Shown: positions 1 through 13,800 of the stretch, in pieces
Layout: each line of letters opens with the position of its first letter
Numbering within the stretch: position 1 is the stretch's first letter
Translations under genes and position numbers: made by a program
DNA from: Anniella stebbinsi
Taxonomy: Eukaryota; Chordata; Lepidosauria; Squamata; Anniellidae
NCBI GenBank assembly: GCA_029215795.1
Contig: JARDYH010000005.1
Span: 30,510,001-30,574,000, forward strand
Direction: 5' to 3'
Length of the DNA: 64,000 bases
Notes under the pieces: generated by a model
Databases searched by the model: none
Told to the model about the DNA's origin: nothing
Seen by the model: the letters and a program-made list of their open reading frames with translations, nothing else

Positions 1-1733
1 CATATAATGTACCTCAATCTGGCTGCAGATTATACTAAATCGGTTCTCATGATCAAAATAAGCCATTATGGGCTGTTGTAGGATTATTGGAGGGCTGTTT
101 CCCCCCTCCAACAAGCCATGCTGCCTTGGTTCAGATGACATGACAAGCTGCGCCCAGGTGGTAATTATGGAAATCACACCTGGCATACACTGCAATTTAA
201 ATATATCATGGTGGCTTTTTTTGGTTGTGCGAACCAGATCACTGATGTTGACATGTTAAACATGATGTGTAGGTACAACATGCTGAATTATGTTTCCTTA
301 ATATTTTCTGGACTTTGATGCTTGTGATGAGATACAGTTAAAGCATTTAACAGTATTTATTCACAAAGTGAAATGACTTCCTTGGGAGACTGAGTCATTG
401 GTTCTTCTTATCAGAGTTGGCACTGAAGTGATGATTTATATTCAATTGGTGTGATCAGACTTTCTATGATAGATAGATAAAGTTTATTGACAGTCAACAG
501 ACCATAACAACCAAAATTTATACACTTTTAGTTCCACACTATAATACATAACCATTCAAATAATCATTTTAGCTCTACAGTGAATTGTTAAAGAGCACAT
601 TTGTGTTCACGGGCTGCTCTGGTGGAGGAAGGAAGGAGATGACTTTTGCTGAGTGCTCACTGTAGCTGCCTATGCCCCCCCCTCATGTAAGCTCCTCTTG
701 AGGTTTGGAGTACCCTTAGGAACAGCATGTGAGGGTGGTGCCCAGGGCTGCAGAGGAAAGGGGAAACTCGCAAAAAAATTTATCCTCGAGCGGTGAACCT
801 CTGCTAGAACTTAGTCCCTTTGGTGAACAAAAGGAGAAGTCTGGATCCAACCCCCTAATGTGTATTAAAGTTCAACTGTTTGCTCTTTCGTTGGCAATAC
901 CTGTGTAAAATAAACTTCCAGATTTCCCCAAACACTTCACTTGACTATTGTACTTTGAGTGAGAGGGTCCCATTATTTAAATATTTCTCATCCTAGAGAA
1001 TATTTCAGATTGTTTGAAAACTTGTCAGGAAATTTTTAAAAAGCATCTTTGCATAAATATTAGCTTGCTGCAAATGTTTATTAGATTGCTGTTTCTGAAA
1101 TCAAGAACAGTATTCAAGATGCTGCTGAATTCCACATATGAGAATGTTCAATATTTGCTGTGGACCTTGGGCTTACTCTCTGAATTTCCCCCATCGATTC
1201 TACTCAGTTCAGGTACTTTGCATGGCAAACTACAGAACATCTTGTGGAATGGAAGATCCTGGGTTTGTCAGTCAGTATTTCATAACCCTCAGAGAGTTAG
1301 CCTTCCTTACTACAAACTGCAGGGTAGACTCCTGTGGGGAGTCATAATGCAGCTTTGAGGGGAGGTAGGGGATACAATTTTTTCTGCCACAGTGACTAAG
1401 GAGTTGGGATGAGAGTGGAGAGGAAAAAAATGATGGCCGTTGCATTGTTTTGATATAGATTTATCAAAACTTGTGAGAGTCAATAGTGCCCATCTCTCAT
1501 TCACCACAATGTCTTAGTCACTGTGGAAGAAACATGTCTTATCCCTTACGACCCCAAGTAACTACACTGGCCATATACAAGTCTTTCTGCAATTTATAGT
1601 AAGGATATTGGAATGTAAGGGACCAGCTGTCTAAAGATGAAATAGTATCCAAAGCCCAATGGATATAATTTTTTGTAATGTTTTCCCCCCTAAAGCTTAG
1701 TTATTTGCTAATACACAGCTTCTGTTTCCTCAG
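1..1733 (+). other. LARP4: LARP4 intron 1, 3' part
   Basis: Non-coding. It runs into the polypyrimidine tract and CAG acceptor before exon 2. The upstream exon that should hold the LARP4 start codon is outside the window. A stretch from about 470 to 860 looks like old repeat material but I cannot assign it to a family. Short open frames here show no family resemblance. Confidence 0.7.
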
Positions 1734-1881
1734 CAGGTAACATCGAAAGGTGCCAGCTTAAATCCTAATGCTAAAGTATGGCAGGAAAACATGCAGGGAA
1801 ATTCAGAAACTGCACCAGCAACTAATGGCAGTGAGCAATCATGGCAAGAGACAGCAGCTGTGCCGGGAACTTGTACAGAGG
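1734..1881 (+). CDS. LARP4: LARP4 exon 2 (PAM2w motif)
   Basis: Encodes [20 protein letters not shown] and onward to CTEG, and ends in phase 1 at a GTGAGA donor. The PAM2w motif has tryptophan (codon 1779-1781) where canonical PAM2 has phenylalanine, the signature of LARP4/4B that contacts the PABP MLLE domain. The acceptor is a tandem CAGCAG (1731-1736). I start the exon after the first CAG because that keeps the glutamine found in mammalian LARP4; use of the second would drop one residue. Confidence 0.93.
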
Positions 1882-4800
1882 GTGAGACATCAAGACTATA
1901 CTTCTAAATACTAACAATGACTTAATCCCTTGCTTAGTTAGGATTGTGGATATAGTGTGTGTGTGTATTGAAATCCAGCAGTAAGAAGCAAGCAATGCTT
2001 GAAAGTACAGTTACAGCTTCTGCATGCTGGTGGTATGTAACCTGAGTCCAAACAACCAATAAAGAGATCCGGTTATATGCAATTAGTACTTATACTGTAC
2101 TTGTATAAAACATTGAACAGGCTTACAAATTCCGGGAACATAAATACTATAAGGGCGCAAACCTGTGCATATTTACACAGAAAAATGTCATACAATTCCC
2201 AACATGCCCCAGCCAGCCAGGTTGCCTGGGGAATGTTGGGAGCTGTAGAACTTGTTTCTGACTAAACATACATAGGATTGCGCCTTAACCCACCAAGAGG
2301 ATCACCAGTAAAAAGTATGTTTGAATTGTGAGTATTTATCAGGTTCATAGAGATGATTGATGGCTTCTAATTACTCATGAAAAAGAGGTTTTTTTGGTCA
2401 GATTCCAGCTAGAATCATTAGTGAGCCCCAGTCTGCCCAACATACCTTTTTTCTTGTATTTATTTATTTATTTATTCATTCATTCATTCATTCATTCATT
2501 CATTCATGTATTATATTTCTATACCGCCCAATAGTCAAAACTCTCTGGACAGTTAACAGAGATTAAAAGCCTTAAAATACAATATTGCACAAAATATAAA
2601 AACAATTTACATGCAAATATATAAATAGACAGCAGACATGCACACACACACACACACGGTGGTTTATAGTATTCATGTTGTTGAGGTTTTTAGGGGTTCA
2701 GCATCTTAATACAATATAATTACTAATTATATATAATGGTGTGTCTTTATTGGTCATGTAGACTATTGTGGGACTCCTAGAGAATGTATTTCTTTATCTT
2801 TGGTGTATTAGATGAGGTGTTAAACAGCTTCAGAAGAGGCAGTTGCTTAACTAGAAAGGGATAGTTGTCATAAACCCCACAATCTTTTAAGATGAGTTCA
2901 GGTTATTAGTGATCCTGAATGGGAAAAGTTTAAAAAGTTACAAAGGCCCAATGATGACCAAGTATCGCGCTAAGAGGGAAGCAAGTTGCTAAATGTACAG
3001 AAATGAATCTTTTTCGCTCTACCTTTTTCCTGTCCTCTTTGTTTTCTTTTCTAACTCTTGTCTTCAGCTTTTCTCATCATTTCTGCACTTTAGTGAACAC
3101 TTGACCCTATGAACAAAAAGATTATGAGATCTGAGGGCCATGTACAACCCAATAAATTGAATTGTTCCTGAAGTCGTGATAAATTTGGTAAATTGCACAT
3201 TTCCACTGTGTCAGTAGTATGCAGGCAAAGGAGAGTTGAAAAATTGTGCTCCTACAACTGATGGAGTTCAGGGTTGGTTTTGGGGTAAGCTAGAGTTGTA
3301 TTTGCTTTGTACTAGCTGCTGATTATATTACGCTCAAGATAGTAGTGACTTCGATATAAATCTTAGACTTGATGTTACATGGAGAATAATGAATATTTTC
3401 TAGTGCCAAGTGACCATTTCTGGAGCTTTAATTCCTGTCATCCACTGTAACAACAATTAAGGGAGCATTCCTTTGGCCTTTGACATTTCCGAAGGGCCAT
3501 AGGATAGAGGGGATTCCCTCCCTTCTGAAGTTAGAGACTGAACTCTGACCCCAGAAGGGGGAATCCAATCCCCCTCCCCCAATCCTTTGCTAGTGGTGCA
3601 GAAAGAAATGCTCTGGCTGGCCTCTAAGGTCCAAAAAGGGGCATTCTGGTGGGCAGGGACAGGAGGAGACCAGAAAGGCCAGGATACAAACTATCCTCAG
3701 CTTCTTCCAGTCTCCTTTCCTCCCCCTCTGAAGCATCCTTGCTAGATGGGCTAAAAAGTCCATCTAGCAAAAACCCCACCAATTGGAGGACAGAGAGGCA
3801 ATTAGATACACTGAGGTCTCTGAGTTCAGAGGCTTCTGTCTTACGAGGATGCAGTCCATAGGATTGCAACCTAATTGGACTGGAGACTGTTTCACAAATA
3901 GAAGGACTCTTTCTGTCCATGCATAGTGTTTAATCCAGTGAAAAGGTCTCCCTAATGCAAAGTCTGGATCTAATCCTTAGGCAGTGCTGTTAGCTGTGTT
4001 TAAGTCCAGTCTGGGTATTTGCTTAACCAAAATATGAAACCAGAGTTCCAGGCTGGTTTCCACTAGGGGAGTGCACGCCAAAAAATATCATTTTTTATCG
4101 TTATCGTCATTTTGGACCAAAAAAAATATCGTCTTCATTCATATCGTAGGTGATCCGTATCGTCTTCACGATAATTATCGTTAAAAATGATATTTTTGGC
4201 AGAAAGAAAAAAATGCCTATAACTTCTGTATTTTAAACGTTAGGGGCTTGAAACTTGGTCACAGTGCTTCTGGGGTATGCCTAAGTATGTGTATGGAATT
4301 TGAGATCGATCCCACCAACCCTGGATTTTATATGAATTTTTAAAGATAGTTTCCGTTCTGACAGGTCTGGCGAGCTGTCTTTCTGATCTGTCAGAACGGA
4401 AACAATCTTTAATAAATTCATATAAAATTGAGAGTTGGAGGGATTGATCTCAAATTTGGCACATATGTGTAGCAACATGTGCTACACATATGTGCCAAAT
4501 TTGAGATCGATCCCTCCAACTCTCAATTTTATATGAATTTATTAAAGATCGTTTCCATTCTGACAGATCACGACAGCTTGCCTGACCTGTCAGAATGGAA
4601 ACGATCTTTTAAAAATTCATATAAAATCCAGGGTTGGAGGGATCAATCTCAAATTTCAAACACATACTTAGGTATACCCCAGAAGCACTGTGACCAAGTT
4701 TCAAGCCTCTAACTTTTAAAATACAGAAGTTATAGGTATATTTATATGGCAGTCTGATAAAACGATAAAATTGCCCGAAAATTATCGTCTCCGATGATTA

Positions 4801-7800
4801 TCGTAGGTTTTTCTATCGTATCATCATCGTTAAAAACATGCACGATAATGACCGTATCGTATCGTTATCGCCGATTTTAACGATACGATACACATCCCTA
4901 GTTTCCACTCCTGTTTAAGCAGGAGGGTTAAATTTGGGGGGGGGGGATTTCTACTCCAGAAAGGGTGGAGGGAGTAATTGTGTTCAAATCATATTGCTGG
5001 TTTAAAAATGTTTCAGAGATACTTAACTAAACATGAATCAACATGTAATTTAAGTGACCAGTCTCATTTCCCCAAGTCTGTCAGTTACCTTGTATGATCA
5101 ACAGTCATAACATTAGGCCAGGGTTAGAAGTCATCCTTTCAGAATTATCCAGAGTTTGGAAATGGTTGTTTTTGAAAGCTCTAAAAAGCAAAACTAACTC
5201 ATTTGGTTTCTGAATTCTTAAGACACCAGCTGCTCTTAGTGTTTTTCTACAAGTGTGCGGTAGAAAGTGTTTTGGTTTTTTACACAGTAAGCAGAAGTTC
5301 TCAGGATTCTAAGCATGTTCAGGCTGGATAAAATACCATAAGGGGGAGACCTTTAGTCATGGGGAAGAGGTGTGAACTGGAGTTGTCCCTTGTATGTTAA
5401 ACATACAATTGCTGGAGTAAATCGGGTGGATTAATTTAAATCAGTGATTTAAATGGAGAAGAAAAAGAAGGCTGATTTGAATCAACTTCCCCATTGATAT
5501 AACTACCAATATTTCCTAAATAGTGTAAATCTGACCATTAAATCATGTTAATTTACAACTAATTTATTATTTATAGCTGCTGTGGTTTCATTTGTACAAC
5601 CAGGCCTAGAATCTTTGGTATACTATACATGTTTTATACACTTTTTTATCTGTAGAGGGAATGTTTTTAAAATATTCTCTTACAAGATCTGTCTTATGAT
5701 CAGCGGCCATGATAGTTTGTGAGATTAAGGGCCTGTTCAGATGACACTTCAGGCTGTCTGTAGTTAGCAAAATTGTGGTTCTTTAGGGTTAGCATGAACT
5801 ACAGGCCATGCTGTCGCACACAACACTTTAAGCCACAGTTAGAGCCACTAATCCTGCTGCAGACGGTCTGACTGTGGTTAGTGAGTAGGGTTTAGCAAAC
5901 ATCACAAAAGATAACTTAAACCCTGCTGTTTAACCAAAAGCCTTAACCAGCAGGGTTTAATGTGTCTTCTGAACAGGCTCGCCATCTGAGAATAGAGGAA
6001 TTTGCACACTGGACAGTTTTGCCTTTTTTCTAGGGTTGTTTCTGTTTCACTCTGCCTTAGCCCATCCTCATTCTCACAGAAACAAGTATGTTTATGTTCA
6101 GGTTATTATTAACTATATCAAGAGAAGCTTAAGATTCCATCAGTGTTGCATGAACAGACTTTTGCTTGTGTAATGGAGCTTTCCCTTCCTCTTTCCCTCT
6201 TGCAATTTCCCAACTGATTTGGAGGGTTTCCCAATCCTGTGGAGCAGGTGTATGTACGTGATTGTTTGCGGGGAGGAAGGGGAATAACTCTTCTTCTGAT
6301 GGAAGCCTTCTGTTGGTGGAGCTAAACTAGTTTCACCCTTAGTATTTATATTTTTTTTTAAAAAAAGATTAAGCATTTTTAAAATTCCAATTTAAATAAA
6401 AAAAACCTTGGTTTTATCCATGTCAAAACATAAGCCACCTATAGAAAGGGACGCTTTGCTTCAAGTAGGAACTTTACTTTCAAACGAGAAGTAAGGTTGG
6501 TGTTAACACTGATTTACTTGATTCTTTTATTGGTTGTCCATAAAGCATATATATACCTTAATGAACAACTATTTTAGATTTCAATTTCCTGTTATAGAAT
6601 AGCTTTGAGTAGCCAAACTCTGCTAATGATACTAATACTTCAAGAGAAACTGTTCAGATAGCTTAGAGAAGAGAGGAAAAAACGTGACAGCTTCATGGAG
6701 TTTTTGAATCCTAACAGCCTGATCTCGTCCAAATTTTGGCATTCTTGAATTGCTGTATCCTTTTTAAAAAAATGTTTGTTGCACCGTTGAGAGAGGTACA
6801 AACGCATACAACCCCCAAACGTTTTTTTAGATTCACTTGCATACATTTTGCTTTTTCCCCCTGCCCCCTTCCCTGAATCTAGGGTTGCTGTTCAAACAGT
6901 GTTGCTCTTTGAATTCCTCAGAGTTCATAAGCAGCTTGGGCATTTAGAATAAAGGCATGTAAAGGAAAGCAGCTGCTGCTTGTGTGATAATTTCCCTTAG
7001 GTTGCCTTTTAAATAAGCCCTATTATAAAGTTGCTTTTTCTCTCTGGCAAATTGAAACAGCATTTGTGCACCTGCTAAAAGAATGTATGTATTTGTGGCT
7101 GCTGTTTGAGCACCATTCCAGATTGAGATTTTGGTGTTTCATACTGTATGTTGTTCATTTGCTGTGAGCATTGAACTTTGGTTTCCTCATTTTACAGCAG
7201 ACTTTTTTCAGCTGGATTTGTAGGATACCAAATGGCACTTGGCTGTCAGAATAACAAAAAAAGCTTCCAGGGCAAACAGGTGGTACATAGTAAACATGAT
7301 TGAATCTGAGGTTGTGTGATCATTGCACAGTATCCCTTTAGCAGTACCTCTCATTTTGGCAATGCATCCACATATGAAAACTTGGAAATGTGCTAATTCT
7401 GTGAGTTTTAAGGTAGGATCGAGCTGTTTCCCAAGGACATGCATAGTGAATAATCACACAATTAGGGCTTTGAATGCTTTGGGTACACAATCTCTGGCTT
7501 TTCCTTTTCCTACAGGAGTATCCAACCTCCCTCATACATTAAAAGTACCCTTTGTTATATGTGTGATGCTGCAGCTCTCAACAGACCATGATTTTAAAGT
7601 TTAATTTCAAAGGAATTAGGGTTAGATCATTTTGTCACATGTTGATGCCTCTGTGTTTCAGCCAGACATGTTGCAAGTATTTAATAGAAACAAAATGAGC
7701 TATCTCTGGAAAAGAGCCCATCTGTCTTAATTGTTAGAGTAGAACTGAGAGAATAGAGACTGAGTTCCATACACAATTTTCTTCTTTCCCAGAAACACAT

Positions 7801-10800
7801 TGCTTAATAAAACTTTATATATTTGTTGTCAGTTGATAGTGATCGCTAGGAAGTCAGGGCTCTTACTAGACTGAGGGGGTTGCCAGTTACTTAATTATTG
7901 TGTGTGTTCAGTAACCTCGATAGTGCAAAGCTGTCCCTTATATAAAAGAAACATGTAATACTTAATGAATAATACTTTGAGTCAACCATAAGGAAAATAA
8001 TCAAAATGTGTGGATGCAGTCTTTAGTATAAATTCAAATCAGGTTGACTGATGGGGAATGGTGGGAACAAATTATACATAAAGAGCCCTGTCATAGTCAG
8101 GTGTGTATTTTTTAAATGCATTGTTAGTGACGGCACAATATTTACAAGAATAGAAGGAAATGCATTTTCAGTGCTTGCAACCTGACTCTGTTTTCCATTT
8201 ATTGCTTTTGTACTCATGGCAGGTAATGCTGAGGTTGCAGATGATGGTGCTAAGCAGTATGAAGCAATGTATTCATCTTGTGAGCTGTCAAGAAACAGTT
8301 CAGGTGTTGAGGAATCAGCTGCTAATGGCATGGTCTTGGCACATGAGGAACTTGGATACCAACTCTATGATGTTTCTGGTAAGCATCCAGCCTACAGTAT
8401 GAGATTGTAGGTACCTCTCACCTTCATGCTGGATAGTCAAATTGTATGTGTTATCCTTTAGGTCCTTTAGATCCACAGTATCTGGCATTTTACATGTTGC
8501 AGGTGTGTGTTGTTATCCATGCCTCACATTCCAATTATGTATACTACATGGGGTTTATTACCAGAATTTCTCAGAGTTAGAATAGTGGCAATATACATCT
8601 TTTTCTTTCAGCATAGTATACACACATGCTTGTCTCTAAAAATGCAGAGTGTTGTTATTGTTTTTTGAGTCTTTGCAACTCTCAGGATGTGCATGGCTTT
8701 AAAAACCAATTTTCAGTTGAATTGTAAAAGAGCATCTTGGAGGACATGTAGAGGTAGCACAGAGGGGCACATTTTGATAGTGTGTTCAAAGGACTTCTGA
8801 CAGTAGGATTTAGGAAGAAGCTTCAGGGAACCTGGAAGGGAAGCAGCAGAATATTCAAACAAACATCACACACTGTTAATCTTTCTTGCAATATTATATG
8901 TCCTTGCTAGTGACATTGCAGACTTCCAATATGTCTTCAAAAAGTATTGACCCGTCTTTTTGCTATATTTTAAAATGTATATTTTCAGTCATATACAGCT
9001 GACACATATTTTTTCTGTTGCTTTACCATCTTCCAACAAGTAAAATATTCTTGTCAAGACTACCTGCATTGAAATTCTCTAATGTAGATGAGCTCCTTTT
9101 GAATGAGGTACACATAGACCAGTTACTGCATTCAGATGTGGTCATGATCTTGGTTTTCTGTACCTGCCAGTGTTTTATACTTAAAATGAGAGCTGGTTGA
9201 GATGCTAGGACATCTTGCTCTAACTGGAAAAAGATGGCCACTCTCTGTATGCTCCTCTTCCCTAGGAGCTGTGTGTGCCATGTATTTTTCATAGTGTGGA
9301 TTAGGCCTGTATGTTCAGAGTGCTGGTTCTTTCCAGAGGTTTGGCCGGGGATGTGGGTGGTGTGGGGAGACTTGCACATTTAAGACTACACTACACAGGG
9401 GAAATGACTTGTCAAGTCTATGTTTATGATTCTTAAAGTGCTAAAACCCAAATAAAATAGTTTTCACATTTGTAGTGAATAGTTTATTCTGAAGTTACTA
9501 CTTTAGACTAATAACTTGCCAGAAATGATTGTATGTTACAGTGTAGCTTCCCTTGCACCACAAAGGCCTTAAATTGTTCCTATTCCATCTCCCTTCTTTT
9601 AAATGCTTCCTCAAAACCTTAGCAAAGCTTTACCAGGATCCTTATGGCCTGTCCCTCATCTGTGTTAACTGTGTACTGATTAACCCTTACTGATTTTTAC
9701 TGTCCCTTTGGTTGATAGCATGAACTATGAGTTAGGTGTCCCAGGTTCAGAGGTCAGTGCACTGTTGGCCGTAGACAATCCGTAGCCCTCTACCCCATCT
9801 TTACATATGGGGATAAGAATAGTGACCATTTCTCAGTTATATTTATGTTGATATGAAATGAAAAGGAGTGGTTTAATTTTTTACCATGATTGTAAATGGT
9901 GAGTAAGAATTACTTCCAGGTGACAAAGAAGCGAAGTTTCCGTAAACTGAAAGAAAGGGTCCTGGTTCGTGTGTAAAGACAACACATAGGTTGTTGGTGC
10001 TGAGTGTGTGCAAGTGTGCTATCTCCCACATGTTAACCTTTTCTGCTTTGCATCTGCTTTCTGAAACAATCCAGGAACAGTTGTGAGTTGTGAACCTCAT
10101 GGTTTGTTGTTGGATTAAAACTTTGGGTTGTTTAATGCTCAACAACCCAGAATGTTGGGTTCATACATCAAAAAGAACAATCCAGGAACAGGGCCTTCCT
10201 GGGTTGTTTCAGAAAGTGGATGCAAAGCTGAAGTGTCAAGTGGTTAATTGGCTGCTCACTTGCTCCTGTGTGGCCTCAGCAATTCATAAATTGTTTAACA
10301 CATGAATTGACATTATGTATGAACCAAGTCAGTTATTTTATTTCCCCCTTTCCAGCTTTTGATGTCCCACAGAGGACTTAGACAGATATCTTGGGGCAGA
10401 TAGAAACCCTGTTCTCATGATTTAGGAGCAGTCCGGTGTGAGCAAGCATACAGGTGCGAGCACACGTGCAAACTCCCAACCACCTGCCTCATTTCAATAC
10501 ACTAAACAACCCAGGGGTTCCTCATCTGTGTTCTCTGTGGTGTTTAAACCCAAAATTCTTGAGTGGTTGAGGGAGAAATAACCCAGAGTTAGAACCCAAG
10601 AACAAATCATGGGGCTGTTCACACCACCTGACAGCCCACCATGGGTTATTTAACGCACAAGAAGGCTGCAGGGTGTGTATAGTTACCATTTTGAATAAGC
10701 AGTACCTCCTTGGGGGTGCCATGTTGTGCTAGCATGGGTTATATGAGGGTTAAACAACCCTCACATAGCCCATAGTCTGTTTTATGGTTATGTGAGGGTT

Positions 10801-13800
10801 GTTTAACCCTCACATAACCCATGCTTGCTGGATTTGCATGACCCAACAATGCCTGAGCGGGGATTAGATATACAACTTGGTACCTGGAAGCGCCACAGCT
10901 CATTGTGTGTTAAATAACCCACAACAAGCAATGATGTGTCATCGAAACCCAGTCCATGGCCTCTAACTCTCGGCTGTTTCTCAACAAGCCAGAATTCCAG
11001 GCTCACATGTCATGGAACCCTGGGCACTGGAAGTGGGCGAGCAGTCAGAAGCCAACACGCTTGCTCCCCTGCACTTCCAAACAACCCATGATTAGCGAAC
11101 CATCAGTTGTTTAATGGTGCTAACTGGGTCAGAGTGGGAAGGGTTCTAAGCTGATAGCAAATCGTGACATTAAAACAATTGCGGGATCCATATTCAGAAC
11201 AAAAATACTAGAAAGATTTCTCAACATACTTAATAAATATGTTTACTAAAAGTACCCAAAGTAGTGTACAACATAATCGTGAAAAATAATAAAAATACAA
11301 ATATAAGGACCAATTTCTAGAAGCAGTAACAAAGAAGAAAATGCAACCAACACTACCAAATGAAACCAAAGCATGTACACTGTTATGTTAAATCTGGTCT
11401 TCTGCTTCCATCCTTTTTGCCATGTCCATTGGGTTGTTCCCCAATTTAGCTTTCTGCCAATGGTTCCTTCGATCTGCAGAATGTTTTTGATCCAGCAGAG
11501 GATCCTGCTGGTGGATGGGAGGAAGTAATTTTCTCTAATATTCCCTTCACCCTGCAACCCCCTCCCTTTCTATAAGGTCTTGAACCCTCCAGAGCAGATC
11601 TGTTGAGGGTACCAGGGACTACAGAGGGAAGAAGGAATCAGCAAAAGTTGCCTTGCTCTTCTTTTCCTGGTGGTGCGAGCAAAGTCTGCATCCAAAGCTC
11701 TGGTTTTTAAAAACGTGTTGGTAATATACTTTTGAATATCTTAGGTGAAGGCAGCCCTGTAATTTCTACAGAGGACCTGAAAGAATGTTTGAAGAAACAA
11801 CTAGAGTTCTGTTTCTCACGGTATTGTATTTTTCACTCGTGTGTTTTGATAAATATATATATTGTATTTTAAATTACGTTTTTATACTGTCATTTTTTGT
11901 ATTTTGAATGGTTTTAATGGTTTTAATTTTTGTAAACTGCCCAGAGAGCTTTGGCTATTGGGTGGTATAGAAATGCAATAAATAAATAAATAAATAAATA
12001 TCAGATATAGGCTCCTGACATGTGTTAAGGGTTCTGTGTAAGGGGTTAATAGAAAAGATCCCCTGGTAAATGGTTCCCACGGATTCCTCATGCTAATAGT
12101 TAGCACAATGATGTTGGGGCAGAAGCAGATTGGAACTAGTCTTCCAAGCCCAGTCAAGACTCTCTGAAAGAAAGCAGGAGAAGTGTACTATTTATTTATT
12201 TTTATTATTATTATTACAGTTGTAGACAACCCTTTTCCCTCTAGCAAAGGATACAAGGTGGCTTACATAGTCATCCTCAACTCCATTTTAGCCTCACAAC
12301 ATCTCTGTGAGTTAGGTTAAGCTAAGAGTCAGTGTTTGGTCCAAAGTCATCCAGTGAGATGAGGACTAGGACCCAGGTCTCCCCACAGTCCCAGCCCAAT
12401 GCTCTAATCACTACACCTCTAGTAACTGTTCATGCTTCTTTAGGAAGATTATGTATTTAAGATCTCTTACTCTAAAAACTATTGCAAAAGATCCTCCAGC
12501 CAAAACAATAAGGAAGGTGGTTCTTTGTGTTAAAAATATAGGACATATTGGTAAAAGTTTTGTGTTACTGCTATCCCAGATAATAATATAAGGCAGTGGT
12601 TGGTCGAGGTCAGCAGCTGGCAGGTTCAATACAGGAGCTTGCAGATGTTTCATTTTCAGGAATCTCGACTGGGGATTGTGACCGAAGCGCGAGACCTGGG
12701 TGTCATTCTTGACCAGTCCCTAACTGTGTCATCACAGGTGGGGGCTGTTGTCCGGAGCTGTTTTTACCAATTACATATGCTCTGCCAAGTTGGCCTCTTT
12801 TTGTCAGAGGCTGATCTTACCAACGCAGTTCATGCCTTGGTCACCTCCAGGCTTGACTATTGCAACTTGCTGTATACAGTACTTCTCTTGAAGCACATGC
12901 AGTGCCTACATGCTGTACAAAATGCAGCAGACAGGTTGGTCAAGGGGCTTCTGAGTGGTCCTCTATCACTTCAGTGTTTCAAGAGCTCCACTGGCTGCCA
13001 GTGGCTGCTAGGGTGCGCTATAAGGTTTTATTAACTATGTATAAAGCCCTGCACTGCTTGAACCCTGGCTACTTGAGTGCTCGCCTTGCTCCTGTATTCC
13101 ACTGTTGGCAGACCTGCTCTCAGGGGCATGGTGACCTGATCACTCCCTGCTACAATTTGGAATGTGTGGAATGTGTGGGGCTTTTTCAGTGGTTGGCCCC
13201 CGATTATGGAACAGTTTGCCACTGGAGATTAGACAGACTCCCACCGTTAATTGTTTTAAACGCCTCTGTAAGGGGTTCTTATTTTCACAAGAGTTTGGGG
13301 GAGGGGTGGTTTAAATTTTAATGTGGGTTGAGGGCTCTTAATCAAAATTGTTTTATGTATTATTGTAAAGCGCCACGATGCCAGAAATGGCGAGGTGGCG
13401 CTATAAAAATGTTTTAAAATAAAATAAAATAAAAAAATTAGCCATATGTATAATTTTATCCAGTGATTTTGCTATATCATTGCTAGAACGCGATGGACTG
13501 TATAGGACTGTACATACTGTGTACTGTAAAAGTAGCTGTGATAGGTTTTGTTGCTGCTGCTTATTGTTATGTATTTCTTCAGTTTAACTATTTCTATGGT
13601 AAGCTGCTTTGATTTCTTTTTTTAAAAAAAGCAGGTATACTTCTTTTTCAAGCATAGACTAAATTGCTTCTTTATTACCTCTAGTGAGAATCTATCCAAG
13701 GATCTTTACTTGATGTCTCAAATGGACAGTGATCAATTTATTCCAATATGGACAATCGCCAACATGGAAGGAATTAAGAAACTGACAACCAATATGGACC

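Larger units (their letters stand above)
1882..8222 (+). other. LARP4: LARP4 intron 2
   Basis: Non-coding. It holds a LINE 3' end with an ATTC repeat (2455-2610), a CA repeat (2640-2658), a GC-richer stretch with a hairpin (3739-3770), an 837-bp hAT-type foldback element (4064-4900), a short foldback rich in ATTTAAAT near 5410-5490 and a 252-bp MITE (5729-5980). Nothing recognisable in 5990-8200. Confidence 0.8.
8379..11744 (+). other. LARP4: LARP4 intron 3
   Basis: Non-coding. 8400-10000 shows nothing I can name. 10000-11150 is a cluster of foldback sequences. 11220-11700 is probably old repeat of unknown family. Confidence 0.75.
11821..13684 (+). other. LARP4: LARP4 intron 4
   Basis: Mostly mobile DNA: a LINE tail (11925-12000), a SINE (12190-12421) and a LINE 3' fragment (12600-13435). 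The remaining bases before exon 5 show nothing. Confidence 0.8.

Noticed and set aside
4281..4712. Two mirrored open frames sharing HICAKFEI and [12 protein letters not shown]
   Set aside because: They are the two arms of a palindrome read from opposite strands, not a protein family.
12340..12421. Possible tRNA gene from box A-like TAGTGATTAGAGC
   Set aside because: Only the promoter-like head is present, without a matching acceptor stem or T arm; it is the head of a SINE.
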